NCBI RefSeq assembly: GCF_900083545.1
Contig: NZ_LT559262.1
Location: 2,692,301-2,756,300, forward strand
From: Alistipes provencensis
GTDB taxonomy: Bacteria > Bacteroidota > Bacteroidia > Bacteroidales > Rikenellaceae
DNA length: 64,000 nucleotides
Direction: 5' to 3'
Shown: positions 10,501 through 22,247 of the stretch, in pieces
Layout of the letters: the number at the start of each line of letters is the position of its first letter
Numbering within the stretch: the first letter of the stretch is position 1
Program-made: the position numbers and the translations under genes
The notes under the pieces: generated by a model
What the model was told of the DNA's origin: nothing
The model's input: the letters and a program-made list of their open reading frames with translations, nothing else
Databases searched by the model: none

Positions 10501-10571
10501 TATATTTGCGAAAGATAGGTCTTTCGCATGGATAGGCGGCGCCCGACAGAGCCGACAAAATCGACTCTGTC
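10501..10571 (+). promoter_or_regulatory. leu operon promoter with two leader hairpins
   Basis: TATATTTGC (10501-10509) is a good -7 element. It runs into a perfect hairpin, GCGAAAGA/TCTTTCGC (10508-10527), and a second stem-loop GACAGAG/CTCTGTC extended by CGA/TCG with loop CAAAA (10545-10571). No leucine-rich leader peptide was seen. The hairpins may control the operon or only stabilise its mRNA. Confidence 0.5.
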
Positions 10572-10622
10572 TGTGGCCCGCGCTGTCTTTGTCTGAGTTT
10601 ACAGGTTAAAAACAGGTTAGTT

Positions 10623-12143
<1,521 letters not shown>

Positions 12144-12144
12144 T

Positions 12145-13521
12145 ATGGGACGAACACTTTTGGACAAGATTTGGGACGCACACACCGTGCGCATCGAGGA
12201 CGGCGGCCGCTGCGTGCTCTACATCGACCGGCAGTATATCCACGAGGTAACATCGCCCGTGGCCTTCGGGGGCATCGAACGCCGGGGCTTCGGCGTGGCT
12301 CGCCCGGCGCAGATCACCGCCACGGCCGACCATAACATCCCGACCGTCGACCAGCACCTCCCGATCGAGGAGCCCGAGTCGCGGCGGCAGGTCGAGGCCC
12401 TGGCCGAGAACTGCGCCCGGCACGGTATCGAGCATTTCGGGGTGGGGCACCCCAAGCAGGGCATCGTGCATATCATCGGCCCCGAGCTGGGCTTCACGCA
12501 GCCGGGCATGACGATTGTCTGCGGAGACAGCCACACCTCGACGCACGGAGCGCTGGGAGCCGTGGCGTTCGGCGTGGGCACCTCGGAGGTCGAGATGGTC
12601 TTCGCCAGCCAGTGCATTCTCCAGACCAAACCCCGGACCATGCGCATCACCGTCAACGGCGACCTGCGCCCGGGTGTGGAGGCCAAGGACGTCATTCTCT
12701 ACATCATTTCGCAGATCACCGCTTCGGGCGGCACGGGCTATTTCATCGAGTTTGCCGGCAGCACGATCCGGTCGCTTTCGATGGAGGGCCGCATGACGGT
12801 CTGCAACATGAGCATTGAGTGCGGTGCCCGCGGCGGCATGATCGCCCCCGACGAAAAGACCTTCGAATATCTCCGGGGCCGTGAACGGGCTCCTCAGGGG
12901 GCCGATTTCGACCGGGCCGTGGCCCGCTGGCGGGAGCTTTACAGCGATGCGGACGCGGTTTTCGACAAGGAGTACCGCTTCGATGCCGCCGACATCGCCC
13001 CGATGATTACTTACGGCACCAATCCCGGGATGGGCATGGCCGTCGATGCGTCGATCCCCGCCGATGCCGATCCCAAGGCGCTGGAATACATGGGTTTCGG
13101 GGCCGGTGAGAAACTGCTGGGCAAGCCGGTCGACTATGTCTTCGTCGGCAGTTGCACCAACGGCCGTATCGAGGACCTGCGACGCTTCGCCCGTCTGGTC
13201 GAAGGACGCCGCAAGGCCGACAACATCACGGCATGGATCGTCCCCGGTTCGAAGGGCGTTGAAGCCGCCGCCAAGGCCGAGGGACTGGACAAGATTCTGG
13301 CCGCCGCGGGTTTCGAACTCCGCCAGCCGGGCTGTTCGGCGTGCCTTGCGATGAACGCCGACAAAATCCCTGCGGGCAAATACAGCGTCTCGACCTCGAA
13401 CCGCAATTTCGAGGGGCGTCAGGGACCCGGGGCCCGCACGATGCTCTCGGGCGTGGCCGTAGCGGCCGCCGCCGCGGTGACGGGACGGATTACGGACCCG
13501 CGCGAACTTTTCGAATTCTAA
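12145..13521 (+). CDS. leuC: 3-isopropylmalate dehydratase large subunit
   Basis: Large subunit of the iron-sulfur isomerase that converts 2- to 3-isopropylmalate, working with LeuD. The 458 residues carry [11 protein letters not shown] and the three [4Fe-4S] cysteines: one in VGSCTNGR (near residue 335) and two in [10 protein letters not shown] (near 395 and 398). The C-terminal [17 protein letters not shown] is the family end signature. It sits between leuA and leuD with spacings of 1 and 12 bases. Confidence 0.96.
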   Translation: MGRTLLDKIWDAHTVRIEDGGRCVLYIDRQYIHEVTSPVAFGGIERRGFGVARPAQITATADHNIPTVDQHLPIEEPESRRQVEALAENCARHGIEHFGVGHPKQGIVHIIGPELGFTQPGMTIVCGDSHTSTHGALGAVAFGVGTSEVEMVFASQCILQTKPRTMRITVNGDLRPGVEAKDVILYIISQITASGGTGYFIEFAGSTIRSLSMEGRMTVCNMSIECGARGGMIAPDEKTFEYLRGRERAPQGADFDRAVARWRELYSDADAVFDKEYRFDAADIAPMITYGTNPGMGMAVDASIPADADPKALEYMGFGAGEKLLGKPVDYVFVGSCTNGRIEDLRRFARLVEGRRKADNITAWIVPGSKGVEAAAKAEGLDKILAAAGFELRQPGCSACLAMNADKIPAGKYSVSTSNRNFEGRQGPGARTMLSGVAVAAAAAVTGRITDPRELFEF

Positions 13522-13533
13522 AGAAGCAAAGAC

Positions 13534-14127
13534 ATGGCTATACCCAAATTCGTAACTTTCACCTCGGGGGCGGTGCCCGTCAAGGTGGAGAACATAGATA
13601 CCGACCAGATCATCCCGGCGCGCTTCCTGAAGGCCACCGAGCGCAAGGGATTCGGCGACAACCTTTTCCGCGACTGGCGTTACGACGCCTCGGGCGCGAA
13701 GATCGCGTCGTTCCCGCTGAACGACGCCCGCTACGAAGGGCAAATCCTCGTCGCCGGGCGCAATTTCGGGTGCGGCAGTTCGCGCGAGCATGCCGCTTGG
13801 GCCATTGCCGACTATGGTTTCCGTGTCGTGGTGTCGAGCTTCTTCGCCGACATCTTCCGTAACAACGCCCTGAACAACGGCCTGCTGCCGATCCGTGTCA
13901 GCGAGGAGTTCCTGAAAGCTATTTTCGATGAAATCCGCCGCGATTCGAAAGCGCAGTTCACGGTCGATCTGGACAACCAGACCCTGACCGTCGTGTCGAG
14001 CGGCCGCAGCGAGCGTTTCGAGATCGACGCCTATAAGAAGCGCTGTCTCCGGAACGGCTACGACGACGTGGACTACCTGCACAGTATCGCCGACAGGATC
14101 GCGGCTTTCGAAGCCGCCCGCAAATAG
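13534..14127 (+). CDS. leuD: 3-isopropylmalate dehydratase small subunit
   Basis: Swivelling small subunit that completes the LeuCD isomerase active site. It has 197 residues, the usual length. The early [12 protein letters not shown] segment and the substrate loop [12 protein letters not shown] near residue 77 are both intact. It is the third gene of the leu operon, 12 bases after leuC and 9 bases before the second synthase gene. Confidence 0.95.
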   Translation: MAIPKFVTFTSGAVPVKVENIDTDQIIPARFLKATERKGFGDNLFRDWRYDASGAKIASFPLNDARYEGQILVAGRNFGCGSSREHAAWAIADYGFRVVVSSFFADIFRNNALNNGLLPIRVSEEFLKAIFDEIRRDSKAQFTVDLDNQTLTVVSSGRSERFEIDAYKKRCLRNGYDDVDYLHSIADRIAAFEAARK

Positions 14128-14136
14128 ACCGAGCCG

Positions 14137-15678
14137 ATGCTTCGCCCGGTCGAAATAATGGACACGACGCTGCGCGACGGCGAGCAGACCTCGGGCGTTT
14201 CGTTCAATGCCCGCGAGAAGCTCGCCATCGCCCGGCTCCTGCTGGAAGAACTGCGCGTGAGCCGCATCGAGATCGCCTCGGCGCGGGTCTCGCAGGGCGA
14301 ACAGCAGGCCGTGCGCGCCGTCGCCGAATGGGCCGCCGCCAAGGGGTATGCCGACCGCGTCGAAGCCCTCGGGTTCATCGACGGCGGGCTGTCGCTCGAC
14401 TGGCTGGGCGCGGCCGGATGCCGCGTGGTGAACCTGCTGGCCAAGGGTTCCCGCAAACACTGCGAGGGGCAGTTGCGCCGCACGCCCGAAGAGCATCTGG
14501 CCGATGTGCGCGCCGAGATACTTGCCGCCGTCGACCGGGATATGCGGGTGAACCTCTACCTCGAGGACTGGTCCAACGGCATGCGCCACTCGCCCGACTA
14601 TGTCTATGCCATGCTCGACGGACTGGCCGACGCTCCCGTGCAGCGGTTCCTGTGCCCCGATACGCTGGGGGTGCTCGATCCCTATGATACCGAACGTTTC
14701 TGCCGCGATCTGGTGGCGCGCTATCCGCAACTGCGCTTCGATTTCCATGCCCATAACGACTACGACTTGGCCGTGGCCAACACCGCCGCCGCCGTGCGGG
14801 CGGGTTTCCACGGGGTCCATGTCACGGTCAACGGACTGGGCGAACGCGCCGGCAATGCGCCGCTGTCGAGCACCGTGGCGGTGCTCCACGACCGGCTGGG
14901 CTGTACGACCGGCATCGACGAGACGAAGATCAACCGCGTCAGCCGCACGGTCGAGTCCCACACCGGCATCCGCATTCCCGCCAACCGCCCGATCGTGGGC
15001 GAGAGCGTCTTTACGCAGTGCGCCGGCATCCACGCCGACGGCGACAACAAGAACAACCTCTATTTCAACGAACTGCTGCCCGAACGCTTCGGCCGCGTCC
15101 GCGAATACGCGCTGGGTAAGACCTCGGGCAAGGCCAACATCCTCAAGAACCTCGAGGTGCTGGGCATCGACCTCGACGAGGCCGCGATGCGCAAGGTCAC
15201 CGAACGGGTGGTGGAGCTGAGCGACAAGAAGGAGCTGGTGACGGTCGAGGACCTTCCCTATATCGTTGCCGACGTCCTGCGCTACGACCTTGCGGACAAT
15301 CCGGTGAGGATACTCAATTACAGCCTTTCGCTGGCGCAGGGACTGCGCCCCGTTGCGACGCTCAAGATCGAGATACACGACCGTCCCTACGAGCAGACCT
15401 CGGCCGGCGACGGCCAGTACGACGCTTTCATGCGGGCTCTGCGGCAAATCTACCGCGAACAGCTCGGGCGCGAGTTCCCGATGCTGCGCGACTATGCCGT
15501 CTCGATCCCGCCCGGCGGCCGCACCGACGCCTTTGTGCAGACGATCATCACATGGGAGATGGACAGCCGCGTGTTCAAGACCCGCGGACTGGATGCCGAC
15601 CAGACCGAAGCCGCCATCAAGGCGACGATCAAAATGCTGAATATCATCGAAATAAACTATAACGACAATGGATGTTAA
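14137..15678 (+). CDS. Second 2-isopropylmalate/citramalate synthase-like enzyme
   Basis: A 513-residue HMGL-like acyltransferase with [16 protein letters not shown] near the start, [10 protein letters not shown] metal ligands near residue 203 and a C-terminal LeuA-type regulatory domain. It differs markedly from the leuA of the same operon ([14 protein letters not shown] after the first strand, for example). Bacteroidales leu operons often hold such a second enzyme between leuD and leuB. Its keto-acid substrate could be 2-oxoisovalerate, pyruvate (citramalate synthase, feeding isoleucine) or another acid; sequence reading alone does not decide. Its last 11 bases overlap leuB, which suggests coupled translation. 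Confidence 0.8.
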   Translation: MLRPVEIMDTTLRDGEQTSGVSFNAREKLAIARLLLEELRVSRIEIASARVSQGEQQAVRAVAEWAAAKGYADRVEALGFIDGGLSLDWLGAAGCRVVNLLAKGSRKHCEGQLRRTPEEHLADVRAEILAAVDRDMRVNLYLEDWSNGMRHSPDYVYAMLDGLADAPVQRFLCPDTLGVLDPYDTERFCRDLVARYPQLRFDFHAHNDYDLAVANTAAAVRAGFHGVHVTVNGLGERAGNAPLSSTVAVLHDRLGCTTGIDETKINRVSRTVESHTGIRIPANRPIVGESVFTQCAGIHADGDNKNNLYFNELLPERFGRVREYALGKTSGKANILKNLEVLGIDLDEAAMRKVTERVVELSDKKELVTVEDLPYIVADVLRYDLADNPVRILNYSLSLAQGLRPVATLKIEIHDRPYEQTSAGDGQYDAFMRALRQIYREQLGREFPMLRDYAVSIPPGGRTDAFVQTIITWEMDSRVFKTRGLDADQTEAAIKATIKMLNIIEINYNDNGC

Positions 15679-16729
15679 CATCGCTCTTTTAGCCGGCGAC
15701 GGCATCGGTCCCGAGATCGTCGCCGAAGCCGCCAAGGTGCTGGACCGCGTGGCGGAAAAGTTCGGACACAAGATCACCTATACGCCTGCGCTGGTGGGCG
15801 CCGCGGCCATCGACGCCACGGGCGACCCCTATCCCGACGAGACGCACCGCGTCTGCCTTGCCGCCGACGCCGTGTTGTTCGGGGCCATCGGCGACCCGAA
15901 ATACGACAACGATCCCACGGCCAAGGTGCGCCCCGAGCAGGGTTTGCTGCGGATGCGCAAGTCGCTGGGACTGTTTGCCAACCTGCGCCCCGTGGCGCTG
16001 TTCGACGCGCTGGCCGACCGTTCGCCGCTCCGGGCCGAGGTCGTGCGCGGTACGGATTTCATCTGTGTGCGCGAACTCACGGGCGGCATCTATTTCGGTC
16101 GTCCGCAGGGCCGTGACGACGACGGAAAGCGCGCTTTCGACACCTGCACCTACACCGTCGGGGAGATCGAGCGGGTTCTGCATGTGGCGTTCCGGCTGGC
16201 CGCTTCGCGCCGTCATAAACTTACGGTCGTCGACAAGGCCAACGTGCTGGAAACCTCGCGTCTGTGGCGCGAAACCGCCCAGCGCATCGCCAAGGAATAC
16301 CCCGCCGTAACGGTGGATTATATGTTCGTGGACAACGCCGCCATGCAGATCATCCGCCAGCCGGCCTGTTTCGATGTGATTGTTACCGAAAACATGTTCG
16401 GCGACATCCTCACCGATGAGGCCAGCGTCATCAGCGGTTCGCTGGGCATGCTCTCTTCGGCGAGCGTCGGCGCCGAGGTGGCCCTTTTCGAACCCATCCA
16501 CGGCTCCTATCCGCAGGCCGCGGGCAAGAACATCGCCAACCCGATGGCCACGATCCTCTCGGCCGCCATGCTGCTGGAGCACTTGGGGCTCGACGCCGAG
16601 GGCAAGGTCGTGCGCCGGGCCGTGGACAAGGCCCTCGCCGACGGCATCGTCACCGAGGACCTCGTCGCTTCCGGAGCCCGGGCGCACTCGACCTCCGAGG
16701 TGGGGGATTACGTTGCGAAGAACGTATGA
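15668..16729 (+). CDS. leuB: 3-isopropylmalate dehydrogenase
   Basis: Oxidises and decarboxylates 3-isopropylmalate to 2-oxoisocaproate with NAD. It has 353 residues, beginning [12 protein letters not shown] and containing [10 protein letters not shown] and the family signature [20 protein letters not shown] near residue 242. The gene starts inside the end of the preceding synthase gene and closes the leu operon; a strong terminator follows 27 bases after its stop. Confidence 0.96.
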   Translation: MDVNIALLAGDGIGPEIVAEAAKVLDRVAEKFGHKITYTPALVGAAAIDATGDPYPDETHRVCLAADAVLFGAIGDPKYDNDPTAKVRPEQGLLRMRKSLGLFANLRPVALFDALADRSPLRAEVVRGTDFICVRELTGGIYFGRPQGRDDDGKRAFDTCTYTVGEIERVLHVAFRLAASRRHKLTVVDKANVLETSRLWRETAQRIAKEYPAVTVDYMFVDNAAMQIIRQPACFDVIVTENMFGDILTDEASVISGSLGMLSSASVGAEVALFEPIHGSYPQAAGKNIANPMATILSAAMLLEHLGLDAEGKVVRRAVDKALADGIVTEDLVASGARAHSTSEVGDYVAKNV

Positions 16730-16756
16730 ACGGTCCTCTGAAATAACGGGTTGTTT

Positions 16757-16786
16757 GCAGACTGCGTTTCGCAGTCTGCTTTTTTT
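16757..16786 (+). terminator. Terminator of the leu operon
   Basis: Perfect 10-bp stem GCAGACTGCG/CGCAGTCTGC with a TTT loop, followed by seven T. Confidence 0.92.
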
Positions 16787-16790
16787 GTAG

Positions 16791-16799
16791 TATCTTTGC
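16791..16799 (+). promoter_or_regulatory. -7 element upstream of obg
   Basis: TATCTTTGC matches TAnnTTTGc and lies directly after the leu terminator. A start near 16805 leaves an obg leader of about 215 bases. Confidence 0.6.
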
Positions 16800-16802
16800 A
16801 AT

Positions 16803-16960
16803 CCTAATCAGAGTGCTGCATTCCGGTCGCATGCGATAAGCCCCTCCCGAGGGCCGTTTAAGAAACGGCTCTTAAAATGTGGAGCGGAGTGTTGGATCCG
16901 ATGTTTAACATCCGGGGATCGCCCCTAAAGCCCGGCTTTTAGCCGGGGTGGGGCAGACTT
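16803..16960 (+). ncRNA. Structured leader or small RNA candidate before obg
   Basis: About 160 non-coding bases with several stems: one around GCCGTTT/AAACGGC (about 16852-16871), a bulged stem closing CCGATGT/ACATCCGG, and a strong nested hairpin at 16921-16954 (GCCCC outer, CCCGGCT/AGCCGGG inner, loop TTT). No T-run follows the last hairpin, so a leader is more likely than a finished small RNA. I do not recognise any known riboswitch core, tmRNA, RNase P or SRP signature. Confidence 0.35.
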
Positions 16961-17021
16961 GTAAACGAATGTCGGAGGCGGCGACAAGGAGTATCAACAG
17001 CACAAAAAACGATGGATAATC

Positions 17022-18035
17022 ATGGCAAGCTCAAATTTTGTCGATTACGTAAAGATATTCGCCCGTTCGGGGCACGGCGGCGGCGGCTCGACGCATTTCC
17101 GGCGCGAGAAATTCGTGGCTTTCGGCGGTCCCGACGGCGGCGACGGCGGCAAGGGCGGGAGTATCATCCTGCAAGGCGACAAACAGTACTGGACGCTCAT
17201 CCACCTCAAATACCAGCGCCACCAGTTCGCCGAAGACGGCGAGCACGGCTCCGGGGCCCGTTCGTCGGGCAAGGATGCCAAGGACATCATCATCCCGGTG
17301 CCGCTGGGCACGGTCGCCAACCGCATCTATGAGAACGAGGACGGTACGACCGAGACCGAAACGGTGGGGGAGGTGACGGCCGACGGCGAACAGCTCGTGC
17401 TGCTCAAGGGCGGCCGGGGCGGTCTGGGCAACTGGCATTTCAAGAGCGCCACGAACCAGACGCCGCGTTACGCCCAGCCGGGCGAGGAGGGCGAGGAGGG
17501 GACGTTTATCCTCGAACTGAAGGTGCTGGCCGACGTGGGGCTGGTGGGCTTCCCCAATGCGGGCAAGTCGACGCTGCTGTCGGTGGTTTCGGCCGCGAAG
17601 CCCAAGATCGCCAACTACGCCTTCACGACGCTGGAGCCCAACCTCGGCATCGTCGAGGTCCGCGACCACAAATCGTTCGTCATGGCCGACATTCCGGGCA
17701 TCATCGAGGGTGCCCACGAAGGCCGAGGCCTCGGAACCCGCTTCCTGCGCCATATCGAGCGCAATTCGGTGCTGCTGTTCATGATCCCCGCCGACAGCGA
17801 CGACATCCGCCGCGATTACGAGATCCTGCTGGGCGAGCTGACGCAGTACAACCCCGAACTGCTGGACAAGGAGCGCCTGCTGGCCATTACCAAGTGCGAC
17901 ATGCTCGACGACGAACTGATCGCCCAGATGCGCGGCCATTTGCCCGAGGGCGTTCCGTCGGTCTTCATTTCGTCGGTCTCGGGGCTGAACATTCAGCAGT
18001 TGAAAGACATGCTCTGGGAAGCGCTGCAACGCTAA
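17022..18035 (+). CDS. obgE: Obg-family GTPase
   Basis: Essential GTPase linked to large ribosomal subunit assembly and stress control. The 337 residues contain the glycine-rich Obg fold (about 1-158, [23 protein letters not shown]), then the G domain with P-loop GFPNAGKST near residue 174, switch region DIPGIIEGA and specificity motif TKCD. It lacks a long C-terminal extension, normal for many bacteria. The start follows a weak ribosome site within a long leader. Its stop overlaps by 4 bases the stop of the convergent lipoprotein gene. Confidence 0.95.
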   Translation: MASSNFVDYVKIFARSGHGGGGSTHFRREKFVAFGGPDGGDGGKGGSIILQGDKQYWTLIHLKYQRHQFAEDGEHGSGARSSGKDAKDIIIPVPLGTVANRIYENEDGTTETETVGEVTADGEQLVLLKGGRGGLGNWHFKSATNQTPRYAQPGEEGEEGTFILELKVLADVGLVGFPNAGKSTLLSVVSAAKPKIANYAFTTLEPNLGIVEVRDHKSFVMADIPGIIEGAHEGRGLGTRFLRHIERNSVLLFMIPADSDDIRRDYEILLGELTQYNPELLDKERLLAITKCDMLDDELIAQMRGHLPEGVPSVFISSVSGLNIQQLKDMLWEALQR

Positions 18036-18793
18036 AAGACGACCTCGCGGTTGGTGACACGGAGCGTGTACTTTCCCGCGAAATAGTCGATGATTCCATA
18101 CAGGGAGCCCGTGCCGGAAGGCAGGGGCTCCTTTGCATATGCACACGTCGCGGCGCTCCGCACCGTGAATTCGCTGCCTTGGGCGTCGACGATCACCCGC
18201 TCGGTGGCGACGGTGCGTCCCGTTTCGGGGTCGGTGTCGCACCATGTCTTTCCGGCATCGGCGAAACGCACGCCGTCGAACCGGACCCGGGTGTCGATGT
18301 GGCGTGCCGAAACCTCCCCGAAGGTGAGCGGGGCGGCCCGGTGCTTTTCGCCCTCCTCCGGCAGCGTGACGCGGATATAGCGGGGCAGCTCCTCGCGCGG
18401 AATCGCTTCGGCCCCGTAATCCCCGGCTTCGGACCCCAGTTCGATCTTCCCGCCGTAATTGCAGAGCGTCAGCCCGTTGCATCGAACAGTCGCGATTGCG
18501 CCGAACGGATAGTCGTCGGCCAGCGAGGGATGCCCGGCGGCGATTGCGATGCCGCCGCTCGGGTCCTCGACCACGATCGTCCGGTCGAATTCCCCGTAAA
18601 GGTCGTTGGCGGTGATGAACCCCCGGATGGTGATGTCCTGTGTGACGGCGACGCTGCTGCGGCCGTCGCAGAGCGATTTCAGGTAGGCGACGGTGTGCCG
18701 CGACGCCTCGGGTTCCTCGGCGAATCGGGGTTCCGTGGCTGTGTCGCATCCGGCCGACAACAGTAGCAGGCTAAGGCCGACAATCGCCCTCAT
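18032..18793 (-). CDS. DUF5689-like lipoprotein, downstream copy
   Basis: A 253-residue lipoprotein (LLLSAGC, lipid Cys16). After a short linker it has an OB-like DUF5689 region: [20 protein letters not shown], then an [13 protein letters not shown] strand pair. It begins 23 bases inside the gene upstream (18771-19541), a paralogue with the same layout, so the two are co-translated. Function is unknown; such proteins are surface or periplasmic in Bacteroidetes. The last gene of an apparent serB operon. Confidence 0.65.
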   Translation of the reverse strand: MRAIVGLSLLLLSAGCDTATEPRFAEEPEASRHTVAYLKSLCDGRSSVAVTQDITIRGFITANDLYGEFDRTIVVEDPSGGIAIAAGHPSLADDYPFGAIATVRCNGLTLCNYGGKIELGSEAGDYGAEAIPREELPRYIRVTLPEEGEKHRAAPLTFGEVSARHIDTRVRFDGVRFADAGKTWCDTDPETGRTVATERVIVDAQGSEFTVRSAATCAYAKEPLPSGTGSLYGIIDYFAGKYTLRVTNREVVF

Positions 18794-19541
18794 CGCGCGG
18801 TTTAAGGATATAACGCCCGTCGCCCGCGGCGTCGTACTGGAGAATGCCCGTCAGCGATACCGTTCCGGCGGGGACGTCGGTGTCGGCAAACCGGGCGTAG
18901 GTGCGGACATAGGTGTAGACGGTGTTGCCGTCGTTGTCGGCGAAGCATTTGTACCCGGACCATGTCGCCGCCGAGAGGTCTTCGGGGGTGTAGCGGAGGC
19001 CGTCGATGCGGACCAGCGTGCCGCATCGGGCGGGAGTGAGCTCGGATATCCGGCGCAGGGCGGGCGTGGGGGAGTGCAGAACCTCGCCGCTGCGGACGAG
19101 CGCCGCGGCCAGCGCCGGTTGGGAACCGATGTAGTCGGTGGCATAGCCGCTTCCCGCGGCGGAAGGGCGCCCGACCTGCAATAGGCCGCGGCTCTCAGCC
19201 ACGGTCAGCCCCTTGAGCCGTAATGTCACACGGCTCCCGACCGGAAAGTCGTTGTGCAGATGGTCGATACCGGCCATTACCTCAAGTCCCGCTTCATCTG
19301 CCTCGATGCAGAGCGTGCGGTAGAAATTCTCCGCCCGGTCGCTGGTTGTGACCGTCCCTGCGACCACGATGTCGCCCGTGACCGTGAACGGCGTTCCGGC
19401 GTAGCGTGCACGCAGTGCGGCGATGGTCTCCGTCGCAGGTTCTTCGGGCACATTGCCGTCCGGCTCCCCGAACCGGGAGTCGTAACACCCGGCCGTCAGA
19501 AGCGCGGCCAAGGCGACGGCGATGCGGCGGAAGCGGGGCAT
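18771..19541 (-). CDS. DUF5689-like lipoprotein, upstream copy
   Basis: A 256-residue lipoprotein (LLTAGC, lipid Cys19) with the same order as its downstream paralogue: ETIAALRARYAGTPFTVTGD, then IVVAGTVTTSDRAENF, then a beta-rich OB-like half. It starts 6 bases after the serB stop. The product should be anchored in the outer membrane or face the periplasm; no catalytic motif is visible. Confidence 0.65.
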   Translation of the reverse strand: MPRFRRIAVALAALLTAGCYDSRFGEPDGNVPEEPATETIAALRARYAGTPFTVTGDIVVAGTVTTSDRAENFYRTLCIEADEAGLEVMAGIDHLHNDFPVGSRVTLRLKGLTVAESRGLLQVGRPSAAGSGYATDYIGSQPALAAALVRSGEVLHSPTPALRRISELTPARCGTLVRIDGLRYTPEDLSAATWSGYKCFADNDGNTVYTYVRTYARFADTDVPAGTVSLTGILQYDAAGDGRYILKPRDEGDCRP

Positions 19542-19547
19542 ACCGGA

Positions 19548-20771
19548 TCAGGCTTCGATGCGCGAATCTTTCAGCCCGAGGAAGTAGAGGATGCCGTCCA
19601 GTCCGATCGTCGAAATCGACTGCCGGGCCGTGGCTTTTACCTTGGGTTTGGCGTGGAACGCAATGCCCAGACCCGCGAGGTTGAGCATCGGCAGGTCGTT
19701 GGCCCCGTCGCCGACGGCCACCGACTGGGCGATGTTGATCTCCTCGAACTGGCACAGCAGCCGCAGCAATTCGGCCTTGCGGCGTCCGTCGACCACTTCG
19801 CCGACATAACGTCCCGTCAGACGTCCGTCCTCGATCTCCAGCTCGTTGGCATAAACGTAGTCGAAGCCGTATTTCTGACGCAGGTAGTTGCCGAAATAGG
19901 TGAATCCGCCGGAGAGGATCGCTGTCTTGTAGCCCACGCGCTTGAGGATGGTCATCATGCGCTCCAGCCCCTCGGTGATAGGCAGGCTGCGGGCAATTTC
20001 GTCCATGACCGAGACGTCGAGCCCTTTGAGCAGCGCCACCCGCCGCGAGAAACTCTCGCGGAAGTCGATCTCGCCGCGCATGGCGCTGGCGGTGATGGCG
20101 CGCACCTCGTCGCCCACGCCGGCCCGTTCGGCCAGTTCGTCGATCACTTCGGTCTCGATCAGCGTCGAATCCATGTCGAAGCAGATCAGGCGGCGGCTGC
20201 GGCGGGAGATGTCGTCCTTCTGGAACGAGACGTCGAGGCCGATGTCCGAGAGGTTCATGAAGCCCGCCTGCATCGTGCTGCGCTCCTCGTCGGAGAGCGA
20301 CCCGCGCACCGAGAGCTCAATGCACGATTTGGCCGCGCGGTCGTCCTCGCAGAGCGGCATGCGGCCCGTGAGACGCTTGATGGCGTCGATGTTGAGCCCG
20401 TGCTCGGCTACGACCTTCGTCACCTCGGCGATGTGGCGCGCCGTGACGGTGCGGCCCAGCAGGGTGATGATGTAGCGGTTCTTGCCCTGACGGCCCACCC
20501 AGTCGTCGTAACGCTCCTCGGTGATGGGCGTGAAGCGGATCATGACGCCCAGTTCCGAAGCCTTGAAAAGCAGCTCTTTCATGATGCTTCCCGACTTGTC
20601 GGCAGTGGTCTTTATCAGGATGCCCAGCGTCAGCGACTGGTGGATGTTGGCCTGACCGATGTCGAGGATGAAGGCGTCGTAACGCGCGAGTATCTCGGTG
20701 AGCGACGAGGTCATGCCCGGCTTGTCCTCGCCCGAAATGTTTATCTGGATAATTTCAACGTTGTTCTGCAT
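19548..20771 (-). CDS. serB: Phosphoserine phosphatase with ACT domains
   Basis: Removes phosphate from O-phosphoserine, the last step of serine synthesis. ACT-type sensor domains occupy about residues 1-165 (ISGEDKPGMTSSLTEIL at the first). The HAD phosphatase domain follows with motif I CFDMDSTLIE, motif II/III ILSGGFTYF and motif IV GDGANDLPML. I chose the ATG at 20771 (MQNNVEIIQI, 407 residues) over the one 12 codons upstream because homologues begin here. It heads a three-gene unit with two DUF5689 lipoproteins whose link to serine is unclear. Confidence 0.93.
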   Translation of the reverse strand: MQNNVEIIQINISGEDKPGMTSSLTEILARYDAFILDIGQANIHQSLTLGILIKTTADKSGSIMKELLFKASELGVMIRFTPITEERYDDWVGRQGKNRYIITLLGRTVTARHIAEVTKVVAEHGLNIDAIKRLTGRMPLCEDDRAAKSCIELSVRGSLSDEERSTMQAGFMNLSDIGLDVSFQKDDISRRSRRLICFDMDSTLIETEVIDELAERAGVGDEVRAITASAMRGEIDFRESFSRRVALLKGLDVSVMDEIARSLPITEGLERMMTILKRVGYKTAILSGGFTYFGNYLRQKYGFDYVYANELEIEDGRLTGRYVGEVVDGRRKAELLRLLCQFEEINIAQSVAVGDGANDLPMLNLAGLGIAFHAKPKVKATARQSISTIGLDGILYFLGLKDSRIEA

Positions 20772-20847
20772 TGTGTAATGTATGGTGTTTTCTGTCGCTT
20801 TCTGCAAAAAGCGTAGACAAAGTTAATAAAGTTCTCCTTTTTTTGGC

Positions 20848-20856
20848 TATTTTTGC
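20848..20856 (+). promoter_or_regulatory. -7 element of the mscS operon
   Basis: TATTTTTGC, 26 bases before the mscS ATG. No convincing -33 element was seen. Confidence 0.5.
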
Positions 20857-20881
20857 GTGACGAACTAAAAAAAACAGAATT

Positions 20882-21793
20882 ATGTGGACATTTTTAGCGG
20901 CTGAGGACCCGGCGTCCCTGATCGTGCCGGACAGTGTGCAGAAAGCCCATTTCGCAGAGGCGGTCGAGAAGATCGCCAACATCGATTATCACGCCCTGCT
21001 GCAATCTTTGCTTTCGGAGTCAGTCTGGATACTGATAAAGATCCTTATCGCGCTGGCCATCTATTTCATCGGCCGGTGGGTCGTGCGGCGCATCCTGAAA
21101 CTGGTCGATGTCGCCATGCAGCACCGCAACGTCGACATCTCGCTGCGGTCGTTCACGCGTAATACCATAAGCACCGTATTCACGCTCCTGCTGGTGCTGA
21201 TCGTCGTTTCGACGCTGGGTGTCAACGTCACGTCGCTCATCGCCGTCGCGTCGGCCGCCACGCTGGCTATCGGTATGGCCCTGAGCGGCACGGCGCAGAA
21301 CTTCGCCGGCGGCGTGATGATCCTGCTGATGAAGCCCTACCGTATCGGCGACGTCATCTCGGCTCAGGGGCAGTCGGGCACCGTGCGCGACATCAAGCTC
21401 TTCTCGACGGTCATCACCACCGCTGACAACCAGACGATCTACATCCCCAACAACTCGATCGCCACGGCCATCATCGACAACTATTCCACGGCCGATCTGC
21501 GCCGCGTGGACTGGACCGTGGGCATCTCCTACGGCGACGACGTGGACGTGGCCCGCAAGGCCATCCTCGCTATGCTGGCAGCCGATTCCCGCATCCTGAA
21601 AGATCCCGCTCCGGTGGTGTGGGTCGCTGCGCTGGCCGACAGCTCGGTGAACCTCTCGATCCGCGCATGGGTGAAGAACGGCGACTACTGGAACGTCTTT
21701 TTCGAGCATAACGAGGAGTTCTACAAGGAGCTGCCCAAGCAGGGCCTCAGCTTCCCGTTCCCGCAGATGGACGTACACATGAAACAGGAGTAG
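20882..21793 (+). CDS. mscS: MscS-type mechanosensitive channel
   Basis: A 303-residue small-conductance mechanosensitive channel of the inner membrane, which releases solutes on osmotic downshock. Three hydrophobic segments lie at about residues 40-60, 85-110 and 115-140. The pore helix reads SAATLAIGMALSGTAQNFAG, followed by the MscS beta domain (RIGDVISAQGQSGTVRDI, IYIPNNSIAT) and a C-terminal FPFPQMDVHM. It leads a four-gene unit with spacings of 3, 22 and 15 bases. Confidence 0.94.
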   Translation: MWTFLAAEDPASLIVPDSVQKAHFAEAVEKIANIDYHALLQSLLSESVWILIKILIALAIYFIGRWVVRRILKLVDVAMQHRNVDISLRSFTRNTISTVFTLLLVLIVVSTLGVNVTSLIAVASAATLAIGMALSGTAQNFAGGVMILLMKPYRIGDVISAQGQSGTVRDIKLFSTVITTADNQTIYIPNNSIATAIIDNYSTADLRRVDWTVGISYGDDVDVARKAILAMLAADSRILKDPAPVVWVAALADSSVNLSIRAWVKNGDYWNVFFEHNEEFYKELPKQGLSFPFPQMDVHMKQE

Positions 21794-21796
21794 ACG

Positions 21797-22225
21797 ATGA
21801 GACGGACGTTTTTCGCCGCTGCCGCAGCGCTGTGCCTCGCAGCCTGCAATTCCAGCTCCGGGCCGGAACGGTCGACCCCTGCGGAGTTCGGCGAAGTGAC
21901 GTTTGCCCCGACCGAGGTGACGCCCGAAACGGATGTCGAGGTGGAGGCGTTCGTAACGAGCAAGTACGGATTCCGTCGTGTGGACATCGTTTACATTCTT
22001 GACGATGACCGGTCCGACGTGCGGTTCGCATCGCTCCTGCGCTCGTTCGAATCCGAAGCTACGTCGCTGACCTACAAGGGGACCATTCCCCGGCAGAAGG
22101 CGGGTCGGAAAGTAACTTTTCAGGTCCGTGCCATCACGGCTTACGACGTTGTGACTCTGTCCGATCCCCAGTCGTACACGATCCCCGATGAAGAGGAGGA
22201 TGAAAAACCCGAACAACACAATTAA
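21797..22225 (+). CDS. Small Ig-like lipoprotein
   Basis: A 142-residue lipoprotein (LCLAAC, lipid Cys17) with about 115 mature residues that look like a single beta-sandwich (VTFAPTEVTPETDVEVEAFV, then KVTFQVRAITAYDVV) and an acidic tail DEEEDEKPEQ. It starts 3 bases after mscS. No catalytic residues are seen; the family is not recognised. Confidence 0.6.
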   Translation: MRRTFFAAAAALCLAACNSSSGPERSTPAEFGEVTFAPTEVTPETDVEVEAFVTSKYGFRRVDIVYILDDDRSDVRFASLLRSFESEATSLTYKGTIPRQKAGRKVTFQVRAITAYDVVTLSDPQSYTIPDEEEDEKPEQHN

Positions 22226-22247
22226 CACAACGAAATAACGAATCATT

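Noticed and set aside
16800..17020. A tRNA, tmRNA, RNase P or SRP RNA before obg
   Set aside because: No cloverleaf, CCA end or conserved core of those RNAs was visible; kept only as an unclassified structured leader.
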